DNA from: Timema cristinae
Taxonomy: Eukaryota; Arthropoda; Insecta; Phasmatodea; Timematidae
Reading direction: 5' to 3'
Assembly: GCA_039000515.1 (NCBI GenBank)
Contig: JBCFYV010009882.1
Location: 50,913,801-50,977,800, forward strand
DNA: 64,000 nt
Of this stretch, positions 22,871 through 34,944 are shown one piece after another; position 1 is the stretch's first letter, and the number at the start of each line of letters is the position of its first letter. The notes under the pieces were generated by a model. The model was not told the origin of the DNA and searched no databases. It was given only the letters and a program-made list of their open reading frames with translations. The translations under genes and the position numbers were made by a program.

Positions 22871-24400
22871 GTGCAATTCGATATAGTTTTCGATCATATC
22901 AATAATCCAATTCGGGACTCTTAAATCATTAGGTAAAGTATAAACAAACAAACGATTGTAATTAAAAACAGTATTTTTTCCTAAAACTTAAATTGACTGG
23001 AAAATGGTTATTTAGTCCATTTAGTCAATAGTTTTTAATTTATTTAGTCTCGTCAGACATTTATTAAATAAAATAAGAGTGATTTTTTTAAACATATAAA
23101 ATAGCGTACAATGTTAAAATGGCACCCACCTTGCCTTGTATGTGAGGAAGAGCAAACGAATTATCGGAAGATTTTATTCTCTCTGGCGCAATGGTGGGAG
23201 AAGACAGTTTAAAAACACCGATGTACAGAGGCCATTGGTTCGGAAGCACATAAAACGTAAATATGCATCGTAAACTAAATGTCGAAATTGTTTATTATTA
23301 CAATGCTAGCCTACTTTCTCTAAATGAGTATTTCTAACATGTTTTATTTCATTGATATATAAAACTGATTTTTATCTATAGGCCTATATTATGATTTAAC
23401 TCAAAAAAAAATTATTGGAAATAAAGAATCCAAATTTATTGTTTAACCCATCATTTAAGTTATGCTTGAATAAAGTTAAAATCTGAACATAAGGTCTGAA
23501 TTTCATTTAAATTAATTATTTTATGGGTCATTATTTTTGTGAAATTCGATTTATTTTGATGTAAATCTTGTAAACAACGAAATTGCTTTTTGTCTCATAC
23601 ACCTTTATATTAGATTAAATATAATATACATTTCATAATGTCTTTATTTCTCGTGGGTGCCTGCATCCTTCAAATCAAGAGCATTGAAAGCTAATTTTTC
23701 TGTGGGAGGGGATTAGAAAATTTTACTATACCTTTAGCCAATAAAGGTCTATACTTATATATGGCTCTCTCTAGAGGTGTTCATCAAATTACAGGGAATT
23801 CCGAGCCCCCCTCCCGAAACCCCTAACCCTTTCTACATTCATGCTTAAACTAATGTCAGTCGCGGATAGCCCGAACTCGTGGCGCACACACACACAAATA
23901 TTAGAAATTATTATTTGTCTTTGTGGGGGGTGAATGAAGTTCTGAACCCCAACAACAGCTTTTAAGAAAATCAAAATATTTAGAGGCATCCAGTGTACAA
24001 AACATTATGTGGACCTTCCTTTGATTGCCAACTGCTCCCCCTCACCAAAGGGCAAAGACCAAAAATGTACTTCCGCGCGCACCACTGTAACTAATCATAG
24101 TATGCGACGCAGAACTAGCAAATACAGAAAATACGTCATTGGTGGTTGACCTATCTTTGATAGATGTGACTGTATATAAACTATAGTATTAAAAATGGTC
24201 AGGTCAAATACTGTGGAGATATGACTTTCAATGAGTCCATGTCAAGCATTAATAATATTTTTTCAATAATTCCATCACAATGATCACTTTAATTTATTAT
24301 GACTTGTTTGAAATGTAATATGAGTATCTACATAGTGCACTACAATGTAGAAGAACACTAGTATGATTTGTTTGTGAAGTGTCAGCTAAGTATTTTTTAT
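22871..24400. other. Intergenic; possible hAT terminus
   Basis: No gene. Near 24075-24093 the complement of 'ccgcgcgcaccactg' gives CAGTGGTGCGCGCGG, a hAT-like terminus, preceded by C-rich sequence. No matching left end was fixed. Confidence 0.35.
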
Positions 24401-24877
24401 TTATTTTAGCACCGTGTCATAGCACCCATTCGAGCTATATGCTTATGTAATAATTTTGATAATGGGCTAGGGATGGAGAAGATTAAATTTAGAGTAAATG
24501 TAGCTGTATTTACTTGGGGAAAGTGGGAAGTAATTTAAGAAAAACCACACTCGTTCACCCGACCGGCATTGAACAACGATCTCTCCATCATCGGCAGTCT
24601 AGTATATTGCGAGAGTAGCGCCTTAAGGGCCCCACACACGGTCAGTTCAGACTTACAGTTTGGACTGATCAGTCCGAAGTGATAAGTCGGAACTGTCGTG
24701 TGTATGCAAGGAAGACTGACTGTCAATCCGAACTGACGAATTGAGAGTGTGAAGACTTTCCATCAAACCGGACTGTGGGGCTGTCAGTCCATCAGTCTGA
24801 ACTGACGTGTGGGGCGAGGGGGTGGGAGCTCAGTCCAAACCATCAATCCATCAGTGTGACGTCGAGTGTCGTGGAGC

Positions 24878-26072
24878 TAGTGATGGGCATAATCGTATGA
24901 TTTTAAGAATCGTATAATCATTCGATTGTTTGAAAAATAATCGAATGAATCGAAAGAATCATTCGAATGATTTTGAGAAGAAGTTAAGAGTCGGTAATAA
25001 TCGGATATTTACTACTTCTAAAAGTAGTTACTAGTTGCTCATTTTGCTTTGTGTTACTATTCTCTTTACCCTGCTGTCGGATCTCCCAACACGCATTCCT
25101 TTGAGTTTGCAGCTTATCAACGCATTTCTCAAATAAGTAGCTCGCAATTAATATAAATACTTTTGCGTACGATTAATAATTTAATAAGGAACATACGTTT
25201 CCCTTTGTGTTTAAAAGAGTCGAAATAATTTACCCTTTAATATTTCCTAAACATAACAAAAATATATAAGCTTACAATCGTAAAATTATTTCAGTGAAAA
25301 AAAATTATAATACGATCTGATATCACGGCCAGGCAATGTTTTATTAAATACATAAAAAGTATATACTTATATACTTAATAAATTTAAGTCTACGTTAAAA
25401 AGAATGATATTTCAAACCATTTGTGCTATATGCGATTAGTTAGTTGGAAGGTAACATTTTAAGGAAATGAAAAAGAACAATCCACGTAGTAATGTAGCAA
25501 AATAATCGAATCATTTTGTAATTTTCATTCGAATTATTTTTGGCTGTTATTCGATTGTCAACTGTACAACCCCTTAAACTTTGTATTAAATTAACCTTAG
25601 AATCATTCGAATGCGTAAGGTCGATTATTGTGTAGCAATGGGGACTATTTATTGAAAATGAACCTAATAGGAATGAAGATCTGTATAGAGATGGCCTGGA
25701 AACATTCATAATCATAAGGTCGATTTTCCTCAGCACTTGTGGCAAGGGTGGGGTAAGAGAATGAATCGGCCAGCTCGCGTCAAGTCAGCTACTGTTTCCA
25801 TTCGTATGTTTTTCTCATTCGAATGATTTTGAAAGAATTGAATGAATCGATTATTCTGAATAATCGAATGAATCGATTCATTTGAATGATTTTGAAAGAA
25901 TTGAATGAATCGATTATTCAGAATAATCGAATGAATCGATTATTCAGAATAATCGAATGAATCGATTATTCAGAATAATCGAATGAATCGATTATTCAAA
26001 ATAATCGAATGAATCGATTATTCAAAATAATCGAATGAATCGATTCTATTCATCCGATTCTGCCCATCACTA
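24878..26072. mobile_element. Non-autonomous hAT element, 8-bp TSD
   Basis: It starts 'tagtgatgggcataatcg' and ends 'ccgattctgcccatcacta'. An exact 8-bp duplication CGTGGAGC lies at 24870-24877 and 26073-26080. Terminal sequence and duplication length both fit hAT. It is 1195 bp with no transposase frame, and much of its right half is a minisatellite. Confidence 0.88.
25805..26055. repeat. 26-bp minisatellite inside hAT element
   Basis: The unit 'gaatgaatcgattattcaga' plus 'ataatc' (26 bp) is repeated about seven times with small changes (caga/caaa). It is nearly palindromic (ATTCAGAATAAT core), so the array could form cruciforms. Similar ATTCGAATGATT words fill the left end too. Confidence 0.85.
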
Positions 26073-26427
26073 CGTGGAGCAAACAACAGTGTGTGTAGGT
26101 CTTCTTTATTGTTTTTAAGTGAGAAGTACTGTATGCTTGTGGAATGTAAAAACTAAAGACTCTATCCTAATAATGTAAAGAAAAAACAGCCTACTTGGTT
26201 TTAGTTGATAAAGTTAAAACATGCCCAACATCAACCCCTCTATTTCAGACTGGCCGTGTGCATACAAAGCTTCAGTTCAGTCCGGACTGATCAGTTCAAA
26301 GTAATCAGTCCAAACTGAGAGCTGGGCTGGACTGACCGAGTGTGTGCAAAGCCTCAGCTCAGACCGAACTGTCAGTCGAAACTGACCGTGTGTGGGGCCC
26401 TTTAGACCATTCTGCCACCGAAGCGGG

Positions 26428-26638
26428 TTTACTACCCGTTCCTACGATAATGATGAGAAAGGGAGCATTATAGAGGAAGAGGTAATCTACCCGCGTGCGT
26501 GGATGGAGAGTTGTAAACCACTTTTAAAGAACCACCCTAAGTAGACCCAACTGGGAATCGAACCCCAATCTTTGCGTCTTTAGCAGGCCATTGCAACACG
26601 AGAGCGACGTCTTATATCATTCGGCCACTGAAACGGGT
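26428..26638 (-). repeat. SINE family A copy, tail eroded
   Basis: 'tactacccgttcctacgata' leads to body 'gcgtggatggagagttgtaa', B-box complement 'gaatcgaaccccaatct' and head 'tcattcggccactgaaacgg'. It directly abuts the head of the previous SINE, giving a tandem pair. Confidence 0.65.
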
Positions 26639-26989
26639 GTCAATTAAGTTAATTATTATTGCCATGTCGCATATAAATTGATTTCGCGCCATTGTTGTTA
26701 TTCTATTTTAAGTCTTACTTAAGCTTTAGATTAATTGGATTCGCTAAGAAAAATTTAGAATATCATTACAATTTCAATACAGAGGTATAAAAATTTGTTT
26801 ATTCGCTTGACATAATTGGGAAGCTATACAGATCAGAAGAGGCCCTAAGCTCGAATTTGAATTGGTTAATCGTATGTTAGCATTGGTGGGTATCAGATAG
26901 TGTAAACTGGAATATTTATAACTGGTGTTGAACCAAACAAGCATGTAAATGTTTTCATACAAATAATTGTACAGCATCTAGTTTTATTT

Positions 26990-27220
26990 TTGTCATCACA
27001 TCTCACTATCGGTTAGGGTTATACGCTTATTTACCAATTACAATAAATGTGTTGGGGATGAGAAAGGCTGCATTTAGAGGCAGTGTCCCATCATTTGCGT
27101 GGATGGAGACTGGGAAAATCACCCTCAGTACAGCCGACAGGAATTCTAACCCTTATACTGTATCCCCATCATCTACAGTCCCGTCCGTTGCGACTGACGC
27201 CTTAGATATAATATAGTCAA
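26990..27220 (-). repeat. SINE family A copy, diverged
   Basis: 'tctcactatcggttagggtt' (tail), 'tttgcgtggatggagactgg' (body) and 'gactgacgccttagatataa' (head) are in the expected order. Confidence 0.65.
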
Positions 27221-28165
27221 CCTTTGAGCAACTTTGTAAAAAGAAAAGGCCAAATTTAAAAAAGTAAAAACCTGCTAAATAGTTCTATTTTCTGTAAATT
27301 TAGAAACGATTATTAATTTATTCAAAATAGGCCAATAACAAAGATGACACAATCGAAAGAACGAGTTTTATGATAGTTTTAAAATTACAACTAATGAGAT
27401 ACAAATGTATTAATGAAAACATTAAATAGGCTTAATTAGTTTCACTGGATGGTTATTAACTTTTTTGGAAGCCATTTTAAGTTATTCATGTAAAATTTTA
27501 AATTAAGTTGAGAAAATTGTACAATTTATTTAATTAGCATTGTGCCCCTTTAACATTAAGATGTCAAAACGACCATAGCTTTGACAACATATCAAAGGGC
27601 GAAGGTCTTTGGACAGTCTCTACACATGTAAATGTTCAAAGTTAAATAATAACTGTTCATACCTTTGTTGGTTCGAGTTGTTCTTGCAGAGAAAAAAATC
27701 TTCAACAGCTTTAAAGACTGCGCAGCACTTAGGAAATATTTTCACGCTTATATAAATTATTATAAAATCTCTAACACTTTGGCGTTGTCACAAATAAGGC
27801 ACTGAATTATCATGTATTGACTTGTAATGCTTAACAATTATTTGTCTACACATACCAGATTGGTGACGTACGACCTAACGGTTAACAAGACATAAACATC
27901 CTAAGAAATAAACAACATACTATATGCTCCGCACATCTCTAACAACTAAAGTCTCTTAGAAATGATGGGAATACTTGTATCTTGCTCTGTAGTGCGCAAA
28001 CGCGAAACAAGTATTGACTACCACGATCTTAGATATTATGGTTTAGGCTAATGTTCATTGGGGCTATTGCTTAATACAGCGCACTAGTATCGATATATTT
28101 TGACATGGTTTGTATATAGTTTATGGCTAGGACACGCAAAAGACCAATTATGATAGAAATTGCCA
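27221..28165. other. Intergenic, nothing recognised
   Basis: No gene or repeat was assigned. Confidence 0.4.
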
Positions 28166-28170
28166 CATAA

Positions 28171-28219
<49 letters not shown>

Positions 28220-28222
28220 GGT

Positions 28223-28263
<41 letters not shown>
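28171..28263. repeat. (TA)n microsatellite, duplicated with flank
   Basis: Two (TA)n runs are each followed by 'ataattaaaggtataaatt', so the array and its flank were duplicated together. The 'IYIYIY' frame over it is spurious. Confidence 0.9.
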
Positions 28264-28268
<5 letters not shown>

Positions 28269-28284
28269 GGTATAAATTTGCCCC

Positions 28285-29080
28285 AATTAAGTATTTTCTC
28301 GGTAAGTACTACTTCGGGTTGAGAAAGTATTGTGAACGTCAAAAAAATCAAACTCGAGATTTTGATGGATATTGAAGTTTCATGATACCCTGAAGCCGAA
28401 AAAGTATTTTTAGAATGCTATCTGCCTCTCTGTTACTGGGAATAGAGTCGAAACCATTTTACCAATCGGATTAAAACATGGTATTTATTATTTAAATAAG
28501 ATTTCTCAAAAAGATTTTGGAATAATTATCTATCTAACCCTAGAATGATAGATGAAAAGAAAAAAAATCGAATATTTCAATAGTCGGAAATAACAATTTG
28601 ATTAAATTTCGTACCTAGGCACTGGTTAACATTATAAATAGAATGTAAATTCTAATTTTCCAATTAAAATTATTTTGAGGGTACTTTACATGGGTGGAAA
28701 TTTACAATTTTGATCATGTCTTACCAATCTTTAAGATTCGAAATGACTTATCATTGCAAGGTTGCAGAATAATTAAAATTTTAAACTTTACAAGAAATAA
28801 TATGTTATAAAATCAATAGTTTCTGAGATATTGGTAAAATTCTAATTTTAATTTGAGGTCTGGGCAATTGATTGTTTTGCTCTTTTTTATTTATATGTTT
28901 CTGTATCAGTGTGTATTATTTCACCTATGCTCTTCGGTAGAATGGTTCACATCTTACGAGTTTTGAGTAAATATCTACACTTTTAGGCTGAGGAGCGATA
29001 AAATATATGGATGCACCGTATTTTGGTTTATTTTGACCATGCTCATGAAGTAATCTGGGCTGCTTGAACGGCTATAGATA
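28285..29080 (+). repeat. Repeat R, alpha-type copy
   Basis: Ordered landmarks: a start with 'agtattttctcgg' and 'gttgagaaagtattgtgaac', then 'tcgagattttgatggatatt', 'gtttcatgataccctgaa', 'ccattttaccaatcgg', 'atctatctaaccctagaatg', 'ttaaattgag'-like words, 'gaggtctgggcaattgattg' and 'cttacgagttttgagtaaat'. The same order appears at 37420 and 47280. There is no coding frame. All copies seen lie on the plus strand. Confidence 0.7.
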
Positions 29081-29735
29081 ACATTGATCGAGACTATCTC
29101 AACGTAAACACATCGGTAGCGTAACTAGGAGCCGTTATGTAGAAGGGGGGCTAGGTTTTTTAAAAAATATTTTAACTCTATTCTAAATTTCAGTGATAAA
29201 AATACTAATTTATATAGATAAAGTAGGTATTGTAATTGTGAAAACTTTCCTCCTAAACACTAGGATGATTCTTAACGTTTTACATGCCTCCGAACAACAA
29301 CAAAGTTTTTACAATAATTCTATCTTTCCCTCCGTTTTTGGGGTGATCTCTACCAGAGGTTGCATCTTGAACGGTTTGATGGCTTTCACTAAAACTTAAT
29401 ATTTATATGTTTAGATGCTTTAAGGTGAAATCGTGATTTTAATTCTAGATCTAAGATTAAACGTAGGGGATTTGAATTTTTGAACATTTGAATTAATAGA
29501 AAATAGCTCTCACGAATATTTGTGAAACGGATACCTATCTAGGAATATGTTTACAACATAAATAATATTGTTTACTTGTTTTTTGTAAAAAAATTCATAT
29601 ATAGGAAGTTTACTGGTAAATTATTTCTGATTTGAAATTATTAAAAAACGACTCTAACAATTTTGTTCTGAATTTAGATTTGTTTTTCTAGGAAATAATT
29701 AACTTATGGCATAATCCAACTTTAGAAGTGTTTAT
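29081..29735. other. Intergenic, nothing recognised
   Basis: 'ggtagcgtaactaggagcc' at 29112 resembles some hAT ends, but no partner end was found. The 68-codon frame at 29193 has no domain. Confidence 0.35.
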
Positions 29736-30070
29736 AAAGGGATCTGGTGAAAAGTTAGTAATATAAATTCATGATTTGTTATCTTTGATATGGAACCACA
29801 AAGTATTTTCACAAGAATGGAAGGAAGGTATTATCATACCATTTTCAAAATTGGAGATAAAAAAGAGAATAATTACTATAGAAGTATCTCACTACCACCA
29901 ACATGCTATAAAATTTTACCTAACATAGTTTTAATTAGATTGACGTCATATTAAGAAGAAATAATTAGTAATTATCAGTGTGGATTTCGACAAAATAGAT
30001 CAACAACGGATCAAATTTGTACTACTCGACAACTATTAGTTTAGAAGATTGGGAATACAACATGACTGTT

Positions 30071-30072
<2 letters not shown>

Positions 30073-30151
<79 letters not shown>

Positions 30152-30160
30152 TAATAATAA
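30073..30160. repeat. (TAA)n microsatellite
   Basis: About 28 uninterrupted TAA units within the LINE relic, possibly the tail of a lost SINE. Confidence 0.95.
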
Positions 30161-30324
30161 TACACAGCATTTAAAAGGTATATTCAATTAAAAGAAATAA
30201 ATTATGTTACTTTTAGTTAAGCATGGAATATCGAAAACAATTGTCAAGCTAATTGAGGTGTGTTTGACTGATAAGCGTGGCAGGGTACGGGTTGGACGCC
30301 ACTTATCATATACTAATTTCTAAA

Positions 30325-30325
<1 letters not shown>

Positions 30326-30356
<31 letters not shown>

Positions 30357-30627
30357 GCACCGCGTCTTACTACCCGTTCGGAACTATACGCACTTATGCT
30401 AATGTGTAATGGTAGGGTGATTGGGAGATGAAATGGAGGTACAGTTTAAAGTGGAATCCGAACCACGGTGGAGGCCTGGCAGTCCACACGTTTACAAGTT
30501 GTGATTGATCTTGTCAGAGGGGAAGGAAGGGTTTGGTGATCAGATAAATCTGCGCCGGGACCAAGGATTGAACCCCGGACCGCAGCACAGAAGTCCGACA
30601 CCTTACCCCTATATCACCAGGTAGCCT
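30326..30627 (-). mobile_element. SINE family B, full-length, in LINE relic
   Basis: (TTA)n tail, 'agcaccgcgtcttactaccc', 'gtggaggcctggcagtccac', B-box complement 'ggattgaaccccggac' and head 'cttacccctatatcaccagg' are present. The duplication is 'aatttctaaata' (30314-30325) against 'aatctctaaata' (30628-30639). Confidence 0.88.
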
Positions 30628-31378
30628 AATCTCTAAATAGATAATGGGTAGAAACATTGAGATGCAGTTGATCACAGAGAGAACACAGATTGGGGACGAT
30701 AATTTAGAGATTATTGAGAACATATCCTTTGACACGCTTAATGAGTTTAAATATTTAAGAACAATTTTAACTAGCAATAACGACATAAGATTAGAAATTA
30801 GGAAAAGAATACAGTAGGGAAATGCATGCCATGACTGGTTCAGTAAATTTGTTTACATTTTCCCCCTGTCAAGGAATGTAAAACTCAGAATATACAAAAC
30901 AATAACTTTGCCGGTTGTTGTCTATGGGTGTGAAACCACCTCTAAACTTACATGACGAAAATCAATTTAGGGCGTTCGAAAACTTGGTGCTTAGGAATAT
31001 ATTTTGTCCAAAAAGGGAGTGGCTACAGGGCAGTGGGGGAGGTTACATATACTCTACTTATCACAAGACATTGTTAGGATGATCAAGTCTCATAGATTAC
31101 GGGGGGCAAGACATGCAGCGTGAATGAGAGATTCTATAACATTTTTCAAGGAACTGACTGGCAAACATAATGGGTAGAGGCCATTGGGGAGACCTAAATG
31201 CAGATGGAAGGATAATGTTAGAATGGACTTGAAAGAGATATGGAGTAATGAGGTGGACATGATAGAACTAGCTCAATAAAGGGACAGGTGGCGTACTTTT
31301 TTAAGTGTAGCAATCAACTTTTAAGTTCCGATTGCCATAAAGTAAGGGAAAAATTAATAGCTGATAACATTTCTTTTT

Positions 31379-31662
31379 GGTGACCTGGTGGTCTAGGGGT
31401 AAGGTGTCAGACTTCTATGCTGGCGGCCGGGGTTCAATCCCCGGTCCCGGCACAGATTTATCTGATTTCCAAACCCTTCCTTCACCTCTGACAAGACATC
31501 TTGTGAATGTGGAGAATGCCAGGCCTCCACCATGGTTCGGATTCCACGTTAAACTGTAGGTCCTTCATTTCATCTCACAATCACTCTACCATTACACATT
31601 AGCGTAAGTGCGTATAACCCGAACGGGTAGTAAGACGCGGTGCTAATAATAATAATAATAAT
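31379..31662 (+). mobile_element. SINE family B, full-length with 10-bp TSD
   Basis: Starts 'ggtgacctggtggtctaggg' (A box), then 'ggttcaatccccggtccc' (B box), 'atggttcggattccacgtta' and the tail 'gcgtataacccgaacgggta' plus (TAA)n. Perfect duplication ATTTCTTTTT at 31369-31378 and 31663-31672. A good consensus-like copy. Confidence 0.92.
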
Positions 31663-31672
31663 ATTTCTTTTT

Positions 31673-32098
31673 ATTTTGGGCACGGAACAAGTGGACTAAC
31701 TTGTTAGCTCCTGTACTAAATTAATTACAAACGAGGGGTTGATAGCAAAAAAAAACAAACGGATTAGTCCAAAAAGTTAAATTTTCAGGAAAGGAAAAAA
31801 AAAACTTTGTCTCACATTTATCTTAGACTTGAGAAGTACATTAAAAAAATTATACCTGTGTATCCAAGCGCTCTTGGCTATACATTTCACTAAAATGTAT
31901 AAACTCATATACACTCAACAGAAAAACTCACAAGAAGCGTTAGAGTTTAGATTAGGTTAGGTTCTCTGTTTCAAGCAAAGGAAATTACACATGTTTTATT
32001 TTATTTCTTAGTAAAGTATTTTACTAAGAAATATTGCTTGTGTAACAAAGTAATTTCTTTTTTTTTATTTCCCTTCAATCTCTCTATAAACTCTAACT
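31673..32098. other. Intergenic, nothing recognised
   Basis: AT-rich; includes an inverted 'agtaaagtattttactaaga' palindrome near 32011. Confidence 0.4.
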
Positions 32099-33938
32099 TT
32101 ATTCATCACAACCACTACTGTTGTCATCTTCGTAAAACCCAACGGCATTGTCCATATTATTGCAACTAGTCCCTCCAGATCTTACAGCAATAACTTTCTC
32201 GTAGAAGGCTTGGTTGGTAGGATTTTCCAAGTACTCCATAAGTCTGTTGAGATTTTAATCCCTGGGCTGTCTCTGTACAATGCAAGCATACTCAAATAAG
32301 GTTTGAGTGGTACCCGCGATCTTACAATGTGGGTCCACATGGTCCATAATACGTATTTTTTTATCCCCTCCTTTTGATACTTGGACCACTCTTGCCTCGT
32401 TTAGATTTGATGGAGAGGCGTTTTCAAATAACTGATCGGTACCAGCTTTCATGTCTTTGAAGTTATCAAATCTCATAATACGAAAAGAGAATGGACTTGG
32501 ATTCTTCCTTATTTTACGGACGGCATCATCCCACTCATAAGTTATTTCTGCTGCTTTTGTGATCTTTTTCTTGTGACCAATAAAGGGAAAATCTTAATTG
32601 TTTAACATGTGACCTCTTACTGGAAAGATCTAAGCAATCCTGTCGAACAATTTCAAGACATGGACTAGGCAGTATATAAAGTGAACCATTGTGTCAAGTT
32701 TTGTTCTGTTCCGGGCAGGTGTGCACCCATCACTCATTAATACTAGTTACTTGCTGAAATTGTCCTCTACGATATTGTTTATGTAATCTAGAAGCATAGA
32801 AGTGACTTCGTTTGGTCCCATCTTCCCCTCGTGCTCACAGTAACGATATATAGTGGCGGAATCATCACCTATGCTGTGTACCCCAAAGATGTTGTACCAC
32901 AATTTGCGACTAAAATAAAACATCAATTGTTACGTGAGGGAGAGATAAATTTTGCATAAAATAAAATGACAAAAAGAGTATGCTTCCCTATTTTTCCTTA
33001 AAGTGTATTTCCTCTTTTCAGTACGGAAAGCATCAGCTTTCTTCAAAATGTAGGGTTTTTCGTACTTCTAATGTGTGTTTCTTCTCATGTCTCAGTTGCT
33101 TTCAACTTTTATCCAATGCAATCACAATACGAACACGTATCAGACCAAGGGAAGTCAAAATGGATAGTAAAGGTATTAGAAACAGTCAACAGACCAATAA
33201 GCTTTATAAAGCACATTGATACGATATTCTCGATGGAATATATAATGCATTTTAGCAACTGTAAAATCTTCCGGGAGGTTTCTCCGGCCGCAGTTATCAC
33301 GTAGTGAATAATGCAATTTTCTAGCTTGAAATGAGTTATGACATTTTACAAGGTGTATAAATGTATAAGACACCTTGCCTGGCCGGATGTCATGACCGCC
33401 ACGTTTGTCTTTTGGAGATTGGCCAATCATAACTCGGCTTTGATGTAGTCTACCGACTCTATGTTTGCTAACGCCATGAATACTGAGGAAAACCTTGTGA
33501 CAAACTGTAATCTTTTTACCTGCAAAACGAACTTTGTATGCATAAAAGCTGCACGATATTTACTCATATATGCATTTTGTTCATTCTTTTTCTATTGTGT
33601 GAAAGTTTACTAGAATCTCTTGAATTTGCCTCGTTTGGGCCTTGGGTATCTTCTCGAAGCAGTGAAATCTTGAACACCTGCCACATTTAACGAGTTAGGT
33701 TATGTTAACAGTAATAAGATGCGTCATATTATTACCTAATGTTAATATTAATAACCTTAAAATGAAGGCTTTGAATTAATATTTTGATTTTATTTATCTT
33801 TTATATCAAAAGCAGATTTACCTGCAACCATCCCTCATAGATCGTTGTGGCACAAGTCTTGCAACATGATTTGTGTGTTCCTGTCCTCTAAACTTTGGCA
33901 TTTCTAGCTGTGTATTCTTTCTTTAGGTTTTTTTTCAT
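32099..33938 (-). pseudogene. DUF7869-type multicopy gene, multiply disrupted
   Basis: Three blocks read in the order of DUF7869-containing insect proteins. A tentative first exon, 33938-33822, starts with ATG, holds a Cys-rich 'CCKTCATTIYEGW' and ends at a GT donor. A second block, about 33684-33050, gives 'CSRFHCFEKIPKAQTRQ', 'KKITVCHKVFLSIHGVS', 'SPKDKRGGHDIRP', 'LPEDFTVAKMHYIF' and 'FDFPWSDTCSYCDC' (family form PRSDTC..C). A final exon, 32909-32099, has an AG acceptor and gives 'KLWYNIFGVHSIGDDSATI', 'MSDGCTPARNRTKLDTMVHF' (family SDNC..QN), 'FDRIA' and 'VRGH'. The last exon is one frame with stops at 32747-32749, 32630-32632, 32594-32596 and 32255-32257. The middle block has stops at 33581-33583 and 33560-33562 plus a frameshift near 33190. 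The function of the family is unknown. The intron-like gaps suggest a decayed gene copy rather than a processed one. Confidence 0.75.
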
Positions 33939-34799
33939 GGTTGTTGCCTATTAGGCGTTTGTTCTTCCATTCAAAAAGATAATAAGCCATAATACATTAA
34001 CACACTATTTAACACGAACACTAACACTTTAAAGGAAAAACAAAGCCAACTTGAAACAACCAAAACACAAACTAAACAAAACCAAAGCCAACGACCACAT
34101 AGTAAGTCCTACACTAGCGCCATCTTCACAGCATTTTTCTGGCAACTGGACTTGTCCAGGACATTACCATATCTTCATCCACTGATTTCAATAACACAGC
34201 CCTTTTTTTTTTCTCTTTTGCAGGAACCATTTATACCATCAGATATTGCTGGTAATTGAGGTGTTTAAATTGTTTATTTCATATGAATTTAAGGAAATTG
34301 TTATTGTAGCATTTATTACCATAAAGCTAAAGCTGTTATTAAATAATAGCAAAACTGGACACTAGTAGAATCAAAACAAGCAAACTTACCGTCGCCCCAT
34401 TCTGCAGCTTAGTCTCACCAATATACTCCCCCGCACAAAAACAATAACATGCCACAATGGGTTGGAGTGATCAACTAAACGAGTGAAAGTCATGCAAGAC
34501 CGAACTTTGCATTTTCGTAGAGCATGCTGGGAAAAATAGTGGAACACTTGTACAAGAAGGTGGTGTGGTGCGAACATCCTGTCTCTGGAATATTCTACTA
34601 GCTCCCACGGCTTTCTACCCCCGTCTATCATCCCCTCCCTCTCTGCGTTGTTCCTTTGTTTGTTTACCCCTCTTCCCCCTCTCTGAGCTTGGATAATTTT
34701 TGTATATAATGGTGTAGTGCATATGGACGAACTACTCTGGTTAGGATCTACTACTCTTGTTAGGATGTTTATCTTATATATATTTAGTTTTTGTTTAGC
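33939..34799. other. Intergenic, nothing firm
   Basis: The minus frame 34386-34631 ends at a good donor-like 'gacggtaagtttg' (34394-34382), so a short minus-strand exon is conceivable, but the peptide has no recognisable domain. Confidence 0.3.
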
Positions 34800-34944
34800 G
34801 TGAAGCCCCGTCTAGGTCCGCTGAGTATTAAATGTCAATTTTTACTAAACGCAGTTTTGGAATAGTTAGTTTGTATAGCCAGTCTGACTTGTTAACTCTT
34901 GTGTTTCAGTCAGAATGAATGTTGGTAACCTTTTAGTAACTTAA

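Larger units (their letters stand above)
24626..26401. mobile_element. Non-autonomous PIF/Harbinger element, TTA duplication
   Basis: The ends are inverted repeats 'agggccccacacacggtcag' and 'ctgaccgtgtgtggggccct'. The host SINE's TTA is duplicated (24623-24625 and 26402-26404), the 3-bp target preference of PIF/Harbinger transposons. Internal 'tcagtccgaactga'-type words repeat in both orientations. Without the nested hAT it would be ~573 bp, with no coding capacity. Confidence 0.85.
24404..26430 (-). mobile_element. SINE family A, host of a nested insertion
   Basis: Tail and body occupy 24404-24625 (landmarks 'agcaccgtgtcatagcaccc' and 'catcggcagtctagtatatt'). The head resumes at 26402 with 'ttagaccattctgccaccga'. 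The intervening 1.78 kb is the Harbinger-type MITE that itself contains a hAT-type element. Confidence 0.8.
29740..31330 (+). pseudogene. Degraded LINE reverse transcriptase, interrupted
   Basis: Translation in shifting frames gives 'WNHKVFSQEWKEGIIIPF', 'NNYYRSISLPPTCYKILP', 'NYQCGFRQNRSTTDQICTT' (RT domain, Q-G-F-R block). After two interruptions come 'RIYKTITLPVVVYGCETT', 'DIVRMIKSHRLRGARHA' and 'RPLGRPKCRWKDNVRMDLK', the usual C-terminal region of arthropod endonuclease/RT LINEs. The YADD catalytic part is missing. A (TAA)n array (30073-30160) and a SINE B (30326-30627) interrupt it. Many stops; dead. The clade cannot be fixed by eye. Confidence 0.8.

Noticed and set aside
28148..28351. 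Frame with IYIYIY run
   Set aside because: Translation of a (TA)n microsatellite.
34386..34631. Possible minus-strand exon with GT donor
   Set aside because: Donor-like end is good, but no domain, no partner exon and no conservation could be judged.
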